Shown here one piece after another: positions 13,226 through 21,730 of a DNA stretch of 64,000 nucleotides. This DNA is from Deltaproteobacteria bacterium (GTDB taxonomy: Bacteria > Myxococcota > Kuafuiibacteriia > Kuafuiibacteriales > Kuafuiibacteriaceae), in the NCBI GenBank assembly GCA_020632995.1, contig JACKEN010000003.1, positions 62,001 through 126,000 on the forward strand, in the 5' to 3' direction. Every line of letters starts with the position of its first letter. The first letter of the stretch is position 1. Both the position numbers and the translations under genes were made by a program. A model generated the notes under the pieces. That model saw only the letters and a program-made list of their open reading frames with translations, was not told where the DNA came from and did not search any database.

Positions 13226-15908
13226 CCCGCCGCGGCGCTTCGCGCTGCTCCTGCTCGTCGGCCTCACCGCGCTCGCGTGCCGGCGTGCGCGTGAGCCTGC
13301 ACCCCCGGAGCGCCCCCTCGAGGTCGCCTTCGCCGGCTGCGGGGAGGTGCTCGCGGGTCCGATCTGTGAGCTCGACGCGGGGACCACGCTGACCCTGTGG
13401 ACGCCCGCGGATCCCGAGGCGGCGCTGACCGTGTCGCTCGACGGGCGGGCGGTGGACGCGGCGTGGTCCCCGGTAGAGGGCGGTCGCCGGGCGCGGATCG
13501 AGGTCCCGCGCCCCGAGGGCGTGCTCGAGGTGCGGGCGGGCGGGCTCGGGGGCGCGGCCCGCTTCACCCTCCACCTGCAGTCGTCGACGCGCCCTCCGGA
13601 GCTGGTCGAGGTGCTCCGCCTGCGGACCGCGACACCCACCCGGGCCCAGGCGCTGCTGGACGGGTTCGACCCCCGCGGCGACCCTCGCCTCGAGAGCGAG
13701 GTGCTCACCCTGCGGGCCAAGCTCGCGTTCGATCGTGGCGACTTCTCGGAGATGGTGGCCCGGCGCCGGGCCGCGGCGCGCCTCGCCGCCGCGGTGGGCT
13801 TGCTCGACAAGCCCTTTCGCGACCTCGGGCCGGTCGCGTACGTGAGCATGACGAAGGACCGCGACGCCACCGAAGCGCGCGCTGCCCTGGATGCGATGGC
13901 GGCGCTGCCCCGCACGGACTACGGCGCGGCGCTCCTGACCTACTACGAGGCCCTGTGGGCCCTGCTCACCGGCGACCCGCGTGGCGCGGCGCGCCGGTAC
14001 GCCGACGCCGAGCGCAGCGCCCGTCGCCTCGGCCTCGACTCGATCCTGACCTTCTCGGCCTATCAGCGCGCGGCGTTGCTCACGTCGGCCGGCCTGCACG
14101 GCGCAGCGCTCGAGGTGTTCGAAGGGCTCGAGCCCGCGCTCGGCACGTGCGAGCGGGCCGTGTGGCACAACAACCGCGCGTGGGCGGGGATCATGGCGCG
14201 CGAGGTCGGCTGGAACATCGACTTCGATCCGAGGGCCGACATGGCCGCCGCGATCGAGCAGCGGCCCTCCGACTGCGGCTCGGTCCTCGTGTTGCCCAAC
14301 CTGCTGACCACCACGGCCCTCGCCGCCCTCCAGGCCGACGACCTGCCCGGCGCCGAGGCCGCGATCGAGGCGGCCTGGCGCGCCCACGCCGAGCTCCGTC
14401 CCGACGTCGTGCCCTGGCTGCACATCGCCGAGGCCGGGGTCGCGCTCGCGCGAGGTCGAGCCAAGGATGCCCTCGCGGCCTACGCGCGCCTCGACGCCTT
14501 CAGCGAGCGCAACGGCCTGTTCAGCGGTCGATGGCGCGCCGCGGTGGGGCGCGCGGAGGTCTACGAGGCCAGCGGCGCCCTCGCCATGGCCGAGTCGGCC
14601 TACGCGGTGGCCGAGGCCCGGCTCGACGAGGAGGGGAGCTCGGCGTTGTTCGCGTCTCGGCTCGCGCCGCTGCCGTATGCGCGCATCCGCGCCGCGCGGC
14701 GCTTCGCGGCCCTCCGCCTCGCCCACGACGCGCGGGGCGCGATCGCCATCCTCGAGCGGCAGGTCGCCCGGCACGTGCGGGGCCTCGCCCGCGCGGCCCG
14801 GGTCGGCGCCCTCGCGCCCGCCGAGCGCGAGGCGTGGGACCGCGCAGCCCTGCGCTACGCGGCCCTCAGGGACCGCCTTGACGCCCTCGAGGCCGCCCGG
14901 TGGGGCAGGGCTACGAGCCTGGTGGGCGCGGCGGAGGCCGAGCGCCGCGCGGCGGAGGCCGAGGCGCGCGCCGCCTTCGACGACGCACTGCGCGCGCTGG
15001 GTCCGGAGGCCGCGGTCCCCGAGAGGCTGCCTCGCGTCGGGCCCGGGCGCCTCCGCCTCGGCTACCACCGCCTCGAGCAAGGCTGGTTCGGCTACGCGCT
15101 CTGGGACGAGGGGCTCGAGGTGGCGCGGCTCGAGGTGCCGACCGCGACCGCAACTCCGGTTGCGCTCTCTCGGGCGCTCCTCGACCCCTTCCGCGCTCGG
15201 ATCGAGGCAAACCGTGAGCTCGTCGTGGCCGCCCGCGACGAGCTCGCCCAGGTCGACTTTCATGCCCTGCCGTTCGGGGCCGGCGCGCTCGTCGACGGGC
15301 ACGTGGTCACCTACGCGCTCGGCACCCCGGCTCCGTCGACCCCGCCCGCGACGCCGCGCGGCGCGCTCGTGGTGGGGGACCCCGACGGCAGCCTCCCCTG
15401 GGCCCGCGACGAAGCCGCGCTCGTGGCGCGTCGGCTCGCGGAGGTCGAGGTCCCGGCGGCGCGCCTCGACGGCCACGCGGTCACGCGCCGCGCCCTCGCC
15501 GACGCGGCCCCCGCCTGGCTGTGGCACTGGGCCGGGCACGGCCGCACGGTCGAGCGGGGCCTGGACGACGTCGGGGTCAGCATCCTGCCGCTCACGGACG
15601 GGGCGCGCTTCACCGTCTCCGACGTGCTCGCCCTGCCTCGCCCACCCGCGGCGGCGGTCCTCGCGGCGTGCGAGACCGCGCCCCCGAACGCCCAAGACCT
15701 CGACATGGCGCGCGCCTTCCTGCTCGCGGGCGCGGGGATGGTCGTCGCGGCGAGCCGGCCGGTGGCCGACGAGGACGCGTTCCACCTCGCCCGGGCGATG
15801 TACCCGGTCGACGGCCCTCGGGCCCTGCCTGACGCGCTGCGGGCCGCCCAGCTGCGGTTGCGGGCCGAAGGACGGGACTGGGCGGCCTTCCGCGCCCTGG
15901 AGCCCTGA
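13212..15908 (+). CDS. CHAT domain caspase-like protease with TPR-like region
   Basis: 898 residues. The TTG start at 13212 overlaps the previous gene by 14 bp and opens a lipoprotein-like leader (ALLLLVGLTALAC), so the protein is probably attached to the outer face of a membrane. Residues about 40-125 are beta-rich; about 130-600 are helical with Ala/Leu/Arg-rich pairs typical of TPR repeats; about 610-898 are the CHAT domain. The catalytic pair is visible: His776 in WHWAGHG and Cys820 in LAACETA. The C-terminal FLLAGAGMVVAASRPVAD is the usual core after the Cys. CHAT proteases (caspase/separase relatives) act in programmed responses, including the Csx29 protease of type III-E CRISPR. Substrates here are unknown; the adjacent anti-sigma-like protein and the subtilase are candidates. 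Confidence 0.88.
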   Translation: MGAPDPPRRFALLLLVGLTALACRRAREPAPPERPLEVAFAGCGEVLAGPICELDAGTTLTLWTPADPEAALTVSLDGRAVDAAWSPVEGGRRARIEVPRPEGVLEVRAGGLGGAARFTLHLQSSTRPPELVEVLRLRTATPTRAQALLDGFDPRGDPRLESEVLTLRAKLAFDRGDFSEMVARRRAAARLAAAVGLLDKPFRDLGPVAYVSMTKDRDATEARAALDAMAALPRTDYGAALLTYYEALWALLTGDPRGAARRYADAERSARRLGLDSILTFSAYQRAALLTSAGLHGAALEVFEGLEPALGTCERAVWHNNRAWAGIMAREVGWNIDFDPRADMAAAIEQRPSDCGSVLVLPNLLTTTALAALQADDLPGAEAAIEAAWRAHAELRPDVVPWLHIAEAGVALARGRAKDALAAYARLDAFSERNGLFSGRWRAAVGRAEVYEASGALAMAESAYAVAEARLDEEGSSALFASRLAPLPYARIRAARRFAALRLAHDARGAIAILERQVARHVRGLARAARVGALAPAEREAWDRAALRYAALRDRLDALEAARWGRATSLVGAAEAERRAAEAEARAAFDDALRALGPEAAVPERLPRVGPGRLRLGYHRLEQGWFGYALWDEGLEVARLEVPTATATPVALSRALLDPFRARIEANRELVVAARDELAQVDFHALPFGAGALVDGHVVTYALGTPAPSTPPATPRGALVVGDPDGSLPWARDEAALVARRLAEVEVPAARLDGHAVTRRALADAAPAWLWHWAGHGRTVERGLDDVGVSILPLTDGARFTVSDVLALPRPPAAAVLAACETAPPNAQDLDMARAFLLAGAGMVVAASRPVADEDAFHLARAMYPVDGPRALPDALRAAQLRLRAEGRDWAAFRALEP

Positions 15909-15924
15909 AAAAACGGGCGGGCTC

Positions 15925-15956
15925 GCGTGAGATCTTCGAGAGACGCGGCATATGGG
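15925..15956 (+). promoter_or_regulatory. Predicted ECF promoter of the subtilase gene
   Basis: GCGTGAGAT (15925-15933), 14 bp, GCATATGGG (15948-15956), then 9 nt to the ATG at 15966. Same bases and distances as the promoter at 11792-11823. A hairpin with arms GAGCCC and GGGCTC (15900-15924) lies between the CHAT stop and this promoter and may partly terminate the upstream operon, so that the subtilase depends on its own promoter. Confidence 0.75.
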
Positions 15957-15965
15957 ACCTCACGC

Positions 15966-17906
15966 ATGAAGACTCGACGCCGAAAGGGCCCCCGATCGAC
16001 CCACCTCTGCGGACTCGCCGCCGTCCTCGCCTTGGTCGCCTGCGCGTCCGAGCCGGAGCCCATGACGTCGGCCATGGCGTCGCGCGCGATGGCCACCGCA
16101 GCCCCCATCGACCTCGCGGTCGCGTGCCCCGCCTCGCACCAGATCGGGCGGAACCCGTCGGCGGGCGCCTGCCCGGCCGCCCCGGACGGGCGTTGGAAGC
16201 GCAGTCGGGTCTTTCAGCACTCCGGCGCGTCCGAGTTGACCAGCTTCTGCGTGTACGACTGGCAGGACAACACGACCGCGCCGCGGGTCGATCGCCTCCC
16301 CCCGGGAGGCTGGCTGAGCCCCGAGTGCCTGAGCGTCACGCCGTACTCGCATCCCTACGCGACGAGGAACGCGGCGCTCCTCGAGGCCGCCTTCATGGCC
16401 CAGATCGAGGCCGTAGCGCTGTCCCCGAGCCCCTATCCGGCCTCGAAGGTCGTCGTCGTCGACACCGCGGTGGACGGCGGCTTCCCCAACGGAGACGACG
16501 GCCGCTCGGATCACGGGCGCGCGGTCGGCGCCGTGGTTCGCAACCTGGCTTGCCCCAGCTTCGGGGCGGGGGGCGGCGGTTGCCTCGCCGACGTCGCGAC
16601 CGAGCTGGCTACCCCGATGCGCGACGACGGGGTCCAGTTCCGGCCGGACCCCGCGGCCGGCGGCTTCGTGGGGCGCCCGAGCGACATCGCGGCCGCGATC
16701 CACGACGGCCTGCACCGCGCCCTCTCGGGCCCCCCCGGCGCGCCCATCATCATCAACCTCAGCCTGGGGTGGGACCGCCGCTGGGGCGGCAGCCGCGAGC
16801 CGGGCGCCCCGCCCCTGTCGGCGAGCCTGGACGCGGTGCACGCCGCGCTCGAGGAGGCGAGCTGCTACGGGGCCCTCGTGATCGCGGCGGCGGGCAACGC
16901 CCCGGGCGGGCCCGACGCCGAGGCGGGCGCCGCGTTCCCCGCGAGCTGGGAGCGCGAGCCGGCCCCGGTCACCGCGCGCTGCCTCGCGCTCGGGGCCCCC
17001 GCGCCAGCCACCGGGTCCGCGACCTACCGGCCGCTGCTGTACGCGATCAGCGCGGTCGACGGGGCCGACGAGCCCCTCGCCAACGAGCGGCGCGGCGGTC
17101 GGGCGCGCCTCGTGGCGCCGGGTGGGCACGTGACAGTGTCGCAGGCGCCCTCGTACCGCTCCGAGACCTACTCCGGCAGCTCGATGTCGGCCGCCGCGAC
17201 CAGCGCTGCGGCCGCGGCCGTGTGGGCCTATCGACCGTCGCTGAACGCCCACGAGATCATGCGCGTGGTGTTCGACAGCGCGGTCCCGCTCTCGGGGGAC
17301 TCGGAGGTCTGCCTCGGCGGTCCGCCCTGTGCGGATGGTGTGCGGCGGGTCTCGGTGTGCCGCGCCGTGGCCGCGGCCTGCCTGGCCTCGGGCGCCTGTA
17401 TCGCGCCGGTCTGCGGCCCCCTGAACCCTGGCCGGAACCTCCGTCCCACCGGGCTCGACACGAGCCAGCCCGTTGCGACGCCCTACACCTTCACCGGCAC
17501 CGTCGCACACCTCCCACCCGCACCTTGCCAGAGCCTGGTCTTCGGCACGGATCCGACGGTGTTGGTGAACCCGTGCCCGGAGCGTCAGTACCTGTCGCGC
17601 TACGCGGTCCCCTACGCGGTCCCTCAGCCCCCCGAGGTCGGGTGCCCGAACTGCATGGTCAAGGCGGGCACCCTCTACATCGGGATCTCCAATGATGTCG
17701 ACGGCGTGTTCACCGACCCGGTCCTCCGTGTGGTGCGTGACGACGTCGAGAAGACCTACGCCCTGGACGGGGTGGGGGAGCTGAAGGCAGGCGCGACGAT
17801 CGAGGTCGACGTGGGCTCGATCGAGTGGGACGGCGTGACGAAGGCGTCCATCGACTTCGTGCACGACGGGGAGTGGTCGACGTCGGACCCCCTGACCCTC
17901 GAGTAG
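15966..17906 (+). CDS. Subtilisin-like (S8) serine protease, lipoprotein
   Basis: 646 residues. The ATG at 15966 follows the predicted promoter. The leader ends LAAVLALVAC, a good lipobox (LVAC), so it should be lipid-anchored. The catalytic triad is present: Asp166 (VVVVDTAVDG), His183 (SDHGRAVG) and Ser406 (SGSSMSAAATSAAAA, where family consensus is GTSMA), with the oxyanion Asn311 (AAAGNAPGG). Residues about 440-480 carry a Cys-rich loop. The last 150 residues (about 490-646) look like a separate beta domain. It is the fifth gene of the sigma locus and has its own copy of the sigma promoter. Exported proteases linked to an ECF/anti-sigma pair commonly act in regulated cleavage of surface proteins; the substrate here is not known. 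Confidence 0.9.
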   Translation: MKTRRRKGPRSTHLCGLAAVLALVACASEPEPMTSAMASRAMATAAPIDLAVACPASHQIGRNPSAGACPAAPDGRWKRSRVFQHSGASELTSFCVYDWQDNTTAPRVDRLPPGGWLSPECLSVTPYSHPYATRNAALLEAAFMAQIEAVALSPSPYPASKVVVVDTAVDGGFPNGDDGRSDHGRAVGAVVRNLACPSFGAGGGGCLADVATELATPMRDDGVQFRPDPAAGGFVGRPSDIAAAIHDGLHRALSGPPGAPIIINLSLGWDRRWGGSREPGAPPLSASLDAVHAALEEASCYGALVIAAAGNAPGGPDAEAGAAFPASWEREPAPVTARCLALGAPAPATGSATYRPLLYAISAVDGADEPLANERRGGRARLVAPGGHVTVSQAPSYRSETYSGSSMSAAATSAAAAAVWAYRPSLNAHEIMRVVFDSAVPLSGDSEVCLGGPPCADGVRRVSVCRAVAAACLASGACIAPVCGPLNPGRNLRPTGLDTSQPVATPYTFTGTVAHLPPAPCQSLVFGTDPTVLVNPCPERQYLSRYAVPYAVPQPPEVGCPNCMVKAGTLYIGISNDVDGVFTDPVLRVVRDDVEKTYALDGVGELKAGATIEVDVGSIEWDGVTKASIDFVHDGEWSTSDPLTLE

Positions 17907-17914
17907 CGTTTTTT

Positions 17915-17936
17915 GGCTCCGGACCGAGTTTTTTGG
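17915..17936 (+). terminator. Possible weak rho-independent terminator after the subtilase gene
   Basis: A short stem GGCTC/GAGTT (two G-U pairs) with a 6-nt loop is followed by a T run. A second T6GG copy lies just before it (17909-17916). The stem is weak, so confidence is low. Confidence 0.35.
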
Positions 17937-17973
17937 TGAGGGGAGTCCCCGTCGGGTCGTGCACCATGGGCGT

Positions 17974-18654
17974 ATGAGGCGAGACACGGCGAAGTGGGCC
18001 CTGGCCCTCGGGATCTCGACGGTGGCGGCGTGGCCGAGCGCTGGCTGGGCGCAGCAGATGCGCTGCCAGAATCGGCTGGTGGGGGTGGGGGACACCGCGC
18101 TCCAGCTCAAGGCCTTGTGCGGGGCTCCGGACCACGTCGCGGTGCGCACGGTGGCCAAGGCGGAGGGGGTGTTCAGCCCGCCGGTCGTCGCCGCGCCCCA
18201 GGCCACCGGGCCCCTCGCGACGAACCAGGCGGTGGTGGTGGCGCCGAACGCGGTGACCCAGGACGTGGTCTACACGCAAGAGCAGGTGGAGACCTGGACC
18301 TACGCGGGGGAGTCGGGCGATCTCACCCGGCTGGTCACGGTGAAGCGGGGGAAGGTGGCCGCGATCCAGACGGTGAGCAAGGTCGTGCCGGCCTCCGACC
18401 CGGGCTGCAGCCGCGGCGCGCCGCGGAACGGCGCCACCTCGGGTGAGGTGCAGGTGCGGTGCGGGGCGCCGGCCGACGTGAGCACCTGGACCGAGGAGCG
18501 GGTGCGCCGGCGCGCGGACGGCTACGAGGTGCGGCTCCGGGTCGAGATGGCCCGCTGGGTCTACGATCTCGGGCCGGGGCGCCTGCTACGCATCCTGACC
18601 TTCGAGAACGGGCGCGTGGTGAAGGTGGAGACCGGCCCGCGATCGCCGGGGTAG
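17974..18654 (+). CDS. DUF2845 domain periplasmic protein
   Basis: 226 residues from the ATG at 17974. The signal peptide ends GWAQQ near residue 26. Two related halves are present, each with the DUF2845 pattern of a Cys, a short hydrophobic VGDT/ALQLKALCGAPD or VQVRCGAPADVSTW motif and a later aromatic strand (ETWTYAGESGDLTRLVTV; ARWVYDLGPGRLLRILTFENG). The paired layout suggests an internal duplication. DUF2845 proteins are small exported proteins of unknown function found in Gamma- and Deltaproteobacteria. It follows the subtilase by about 67 bp on the same strand, but a possible terminator separates them. Confidence 0.75.
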   Translation: MRRDTAKWALALGISTVAAWPSAGWAQQMRCQNRLVGVGDTALQLKALCGAPDHVAVRTVAKAEGVFSPPVVAAPQATGPLATNQAVVVAPNAVTQDVVYTQEQVETWTYAGESGDLTRLVTVKRGKVAAIQTVSKVVPASDPGCSRGAPRNGATSGEVQVRCGAPADVSTWTEERVRRRADGYEVRLRVEMARWVYDLGPGRLLRILTFENGRVVKVETGPRSPG

Positions 18655-18689
18655 CTCCGCGGAGCTTCTTGCCCTAGGCTGCGCCCGTC

Positions 18690-19259
18690 TTGGCGCCCCT
18701 TGCCGCCGTGGCCGGCTTCGGAGCCGGCGCGTACATCGCGTGGGTGGCGCGGCACGCCGTGGTGCGTGAGCGAAACCCGCTCACGAGCCGCTACTTCCTC
18801 GTGGCGGCGATGTTCGGGGCCGCCGCCCTCACTCCTGCAACCCTGGTGCTCTACGCGCTCTTCCCCGACTGGAGCCTGATGTACCTCGCGAATCCTGCGC
18901 ACCTGCCGATGTTGCTGGTGCTGCCGATGCTGCTCCTCGCGGGGCTCGCGGGGCCGCCGCTCGGCTTCCTCGTGGTGCACCGGCTCCTCCCGCTCCACGA
19001 TCGGCGGCCGCTGAAGGCGGTGTTCGGCGGCGTGGGAACGTTGGCGCTGATCATCGCGCTCACCGGGGCCGGGCGCCTCACCACGGTGGCGTTCTACGAC
19101 GGCTTCCACGCCGGGCAGCCGGGGCTGTCCCTGTTGCGCTCGGCCCTGTTCCTGCCCCTGATGCTGACGGTGGGGGCGGCGGTGAGCGTGTACGTGTTCA
19201 CGGTGATGCACACGCGCCGCCACGTAGAGATGGTGCAGGGCCTGTCGACGGGGCTGTGA
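18690..19259 (+). CDS. Multi-pass inner-membrane protein, unknown function
   Basis: 189 residues with about five predicted membrane helices: near 1-20, 35-60, 70-100, 110-127 and 150-170. The best available start is a TTG at 18690, 36 bp after the previous gene, with no strong ribosome binding site; the true start could be slightly different. No motif that I recognise is present. The following GH38-like gene begins 28 bp downstream on the same strand, so the two may be co-transcribed. Confidence 0.55.
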   Translation: MAPLAAVAGFGAGAYIAWVARHAVVRERNPLTSRYFLVAAMFGAAALTPATLVLYALFPDWSLMYLANPAHLPMLLVLPMLLLAGLAGPPLGFLVVHRLLPLHDRRPLKAVFGGVGTLALIIALTGAGRLTTVAFYDGFHAGQPGLSLLRSALFLPLMLTVGAAVSVYVFTVMHTRRHVEMVQGLSTGL

Positions 19260-19287
19260 GCGAGGGCGTATCATCTCGCCCAGAGCC

Positions 19288-21681
19288 ATGCTCGACAGGG
19301 AGCGCGCCCTCCGACGGCGCCTCGCGGTGCCGGATGACGCCCAGCGCGTGCTGGTGCTGGGCGAGACCAGCCATTGGGATCCCAACTGGCTGAAGACGTC
19401 CGAAGAGTACTATCGAGAGCGCATCGGCCACATCTTCCACGAGGTCCTGACCGAGCTCGAGAAGGACGAGCGCCGGGTCTTCGCGCTCGAGAGCGTGTTC
19501 TTCCTCCGCATGCACTGGCAGCGGCGGCCGGCGGATCGGCAAGCCATCCGGCACTTGATGCACGCGGGGCGGCTGCGCCTCACCGGGAGCGGCATCACCA
19601 CCCCCGACACCGTGCTCCCGCCCACCGAGGCGATCATGCGCGACTTCCTCTTGGGGCAGGAGTGGCTGCGCGCGGAGGGGCTCGAGGTCGAGCCGCGCCT
19701 GGTCTACCTGCCCGACGACTTCGGCTACTCACCCGCGCTCCCCGGGCTCTTCGACGCCCTCGGCTACGATCGCATCGTCATCACCCGCATCGACGGGATG
19801 TACTTCATCGGCTCCGACCTGCTGCCCCGCTCCGCCTTCCCCACCCCGGGCTCGAGCGCGTGGGCCCTCGAGCGGGAGCACAGGACCGCGGACTTCATGT
19901 GGCGCGGGCCGGACGGGGTGCAGGTCCTGACCCACTGGAACGCCTTCACCTACTTCATGGGCGACATGCTGGCGTCGCTCGGGATCATCCGCTGGATGGG
20001 CCGGACCTACGGGGTGCACTGGCGCACCGATCGGCACATCGCAAGGCGGATTGACGGCTACGTCGAGCAGCTCGCCCCGATGGCCCTCACCCCCTACCTG
20101 TTCTGCCCCATCGGGTGCGACTTCAACGGGCCCATCCCCGATCTGATGCAGCTGGTGGACGCCTACAACCGGCGCCGCTACCCGGACTCCGGGGTGTGGG
20201 TGGTCTCGGCCGGGGTCGACGACTACCTCGATCTGGTGGAGGCGAGCGGGGTCGAACTCCCGGTGGTGGGGCTCGACCCGAACCCCTACTGGATGGGCTT
20301 CTACGCCACCCGGGCCGAGGCCAAGCAGCGCATGAACCGCACGGTGCGAAAGCTCGTGCTCGCCGAGGCGCTGGAGGTGGAGCAGGCCATCCTGCAGGCG
20401 CCGGTGCACGTGGCGCGGGACGAGCGAGTGGCCCAGGCCTGGGACGGCATCGCGTTCGCGAACCACCACGACTTCGTCACCGGCACCTCCCCCGACCGGG
20501 TCTGGGAGGCGGAGCAGCGCCCGGTCCTGGAGGACGCCGAGGCCCTGGCCGACGCGGTGCTCGCCGAGCAACCAGACTTGCAGGAGGAGCCTGGGGAGGG
20601 GCGGGTAGTGTGGTCGCTGGCCGATCACCGGCTCACCATCGACAACGGTGTGCTCCGCCTGGTGCTGGACGAGGTCCACGGGGGCACCCTGCTCTCGCTC
20701 GCCCGCTGGGACGGCGAGAACGTCCTCGCCGGGCCGGGGAACGACCTGGTCTCCTACCGGGACACCGGCGGCCTGTGGCGGCTGGGGCACGAGTTCCGGG
20801 GCGGGGTGTTCCGGGAGGAGGAGCGGGTGGCCACCCGGCCGGCGCGCTTCGAGGTGCTGGAGCGGGGCGACGCGCTGACGGTGCGCGTGCAGTCGAGGTT
20901 GCACTACGCCAGCTTCGAGCGCTGGATCCACGTGCGAGCCGACGACCCGGTGGTGCGGATGCGGGTGGTGGGCCGGGCCCCCGAGGACTACACCGTGACC
21001 TGCCGCTTCCCGCTCGCGTGGAGGCCCGACCACATCGCGATGAACGTGCCGGGGGGCATCGTCTCGCGCCCGCCGGTGCGTCAGCTGGTGCCCACCTTTT
21101 GGCCGGCCCGCTCCTTCGCCCACGTGCGCTGTCCCGACACCGACCTGGGCTTCGCGGTGTTCCTCGGCGGGCCGGCCGCGGTGAGCCTGTCGCAGGCCGG
21201 GGTGCTGGAGTGGATGGTGGGCCGGCACGCCCGCCGGGAGCGCGCCTTCGGGGTGCTCCCGATCTTCGCCCACCCCATCGGGGGCTCCGAGCTGGAGGTG
21301 ACCGAGCTCGCCTACGCCATCGACCTCACGCGGGGGGGCGATGCGCTCGCGAACGAGCTCCCGCAGGCGGTCCGGCACGCGCTGGACGACGCGCCGTGGG
21401 GGGCGACGCCGCGGGCGATGCCCACGGTGTTCGAGGCGTCCCACCCCGCGGTGACGGTGGCGGCGGTGAAGGCGGCGTCGCGGGGCACCGGGGTGGTGGT
21501 GCGCCTGCACCGACACGACAACGAGGTGGGTCGTGTCAAGTTGGCCTGCGCGCACCGACCGATCGTGGCGGCGTGGCGGTGTGATGGGCGGGAGCGGGAC
21601 CTCGAGGCCCTTGTGGTGGCGGAGGGGCAGATCGAGGTGGCGCTGCGCGGCGCCGTCACCAGCGTCCGGGTCGAGGTCTGA
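19288..21681 (+). CDS. Glycoside hydrolase family 38-like (alpha-mannosidase) protein
   Basis: 797 residues, cytoplasmic (no signal peptide). The N-terminal catalytic domain has GETSHWDPNWL (metal ligands His29 and Asp31, equivalent to HxDxxW), RLVYLPDDFGYSPALPGLF (probable nucleophile Asp143, as in family motif DxFG), and ANHHDFVTGTS (third metal-binding segment, as in HHDAITGT). From about residue 440 the sequence changes to the long beta-sandwich region of GH38 enzymes. All key residues appear present. The family cleaves alpha-mannosides in retaining fashion with Zn. The substrate specificity in this organism is not predictable, and no sugar transporter or glycan cluster is adjacent. Confidence 0.82.
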   Translation: MLDRERALRRRLAVPDDAQRVLVLGETSHWDPNWLKTSEEYYRERIGHIFHEVLTELEKDERRVFALESVFFLRMHWQRRPADRQAIRHLMHAGRLRLTGSGITTPDTVLPPTEAIMRDFLLGQEWLRAEGLEVEPRLVYLPDDFGYSPALPGLFDALGYDRIVITRIDGMYFIGSDLLPRSAFPTPGSSAWALEREHRTADFMWRGPDGVQVLTHWNAFTYFMGDMLASLGIIRWMGRTYGVHWRTDRHIARRIDGYVEQLAPMALTPYLFCPIGCDFNGPIPDLMQLVDAYNRRRYPDSGVWVVSAGVDDYLDLVEASGVELPVVGLDPNPYWMGFYATRAEAKQRMNRTVRKLVLAEALEVEQAILQAPVHVARDERVAQAWDGIAFANHHDFVTGTSPDRVWEAEQRPVLEDAEALADAVLAEQPDLQEEPGEGRVVWSLADHRLTIDNGVLRLVLDEVHGGTLLSLARWDGENVLAGPGNDLVSYRDTGGLWRLGHEFRGGVFREEERVATRPARFEVLERGDALTVRVQSRLHYASFERWIHVRADDPVVRMRVVGRAPEDYTVTCRFPLAWRPDHIAMNVPGGIVSRPPVRQLVPTFWPARSFAHVRCPDTDLGFAVFLGGPAAVSLSQAGVLEWMVGRHARRERAFGVLPIFAHPIGGSELEVTELAYAIDLTRGGDALANELPQAVRHALDDAPWGATPRAMPTVFEASHPAVTVAAVKAASRGTGVVVRLHRHDNEVGRVKLACAHRPIVAAWRCDGRERDLEALVVAEGQIEVALRGAVTSVRVEV

Positions 21682-21730
21682 GAGCCGGGTGGCCGTTGCA
21701 TGTCAGGTTCCACCTGGCGTACCTGGCGGC

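Noticed and set aside
13203..15785. Long open frame (860 codons) on the minus strand opposite the CHAT gene
   Set aside because: It is the antisense of a gene with clear catalytic motifs; the product is His/Arg/Gly-rich without domains, as expected in 70% GC DNA.
17909..17936. Two T6GG direct repeats as a possible mobile-element scar
   Set aside because: Too short, with no inverted repeat or duplication around them; a weak terminator is the simpler reading.
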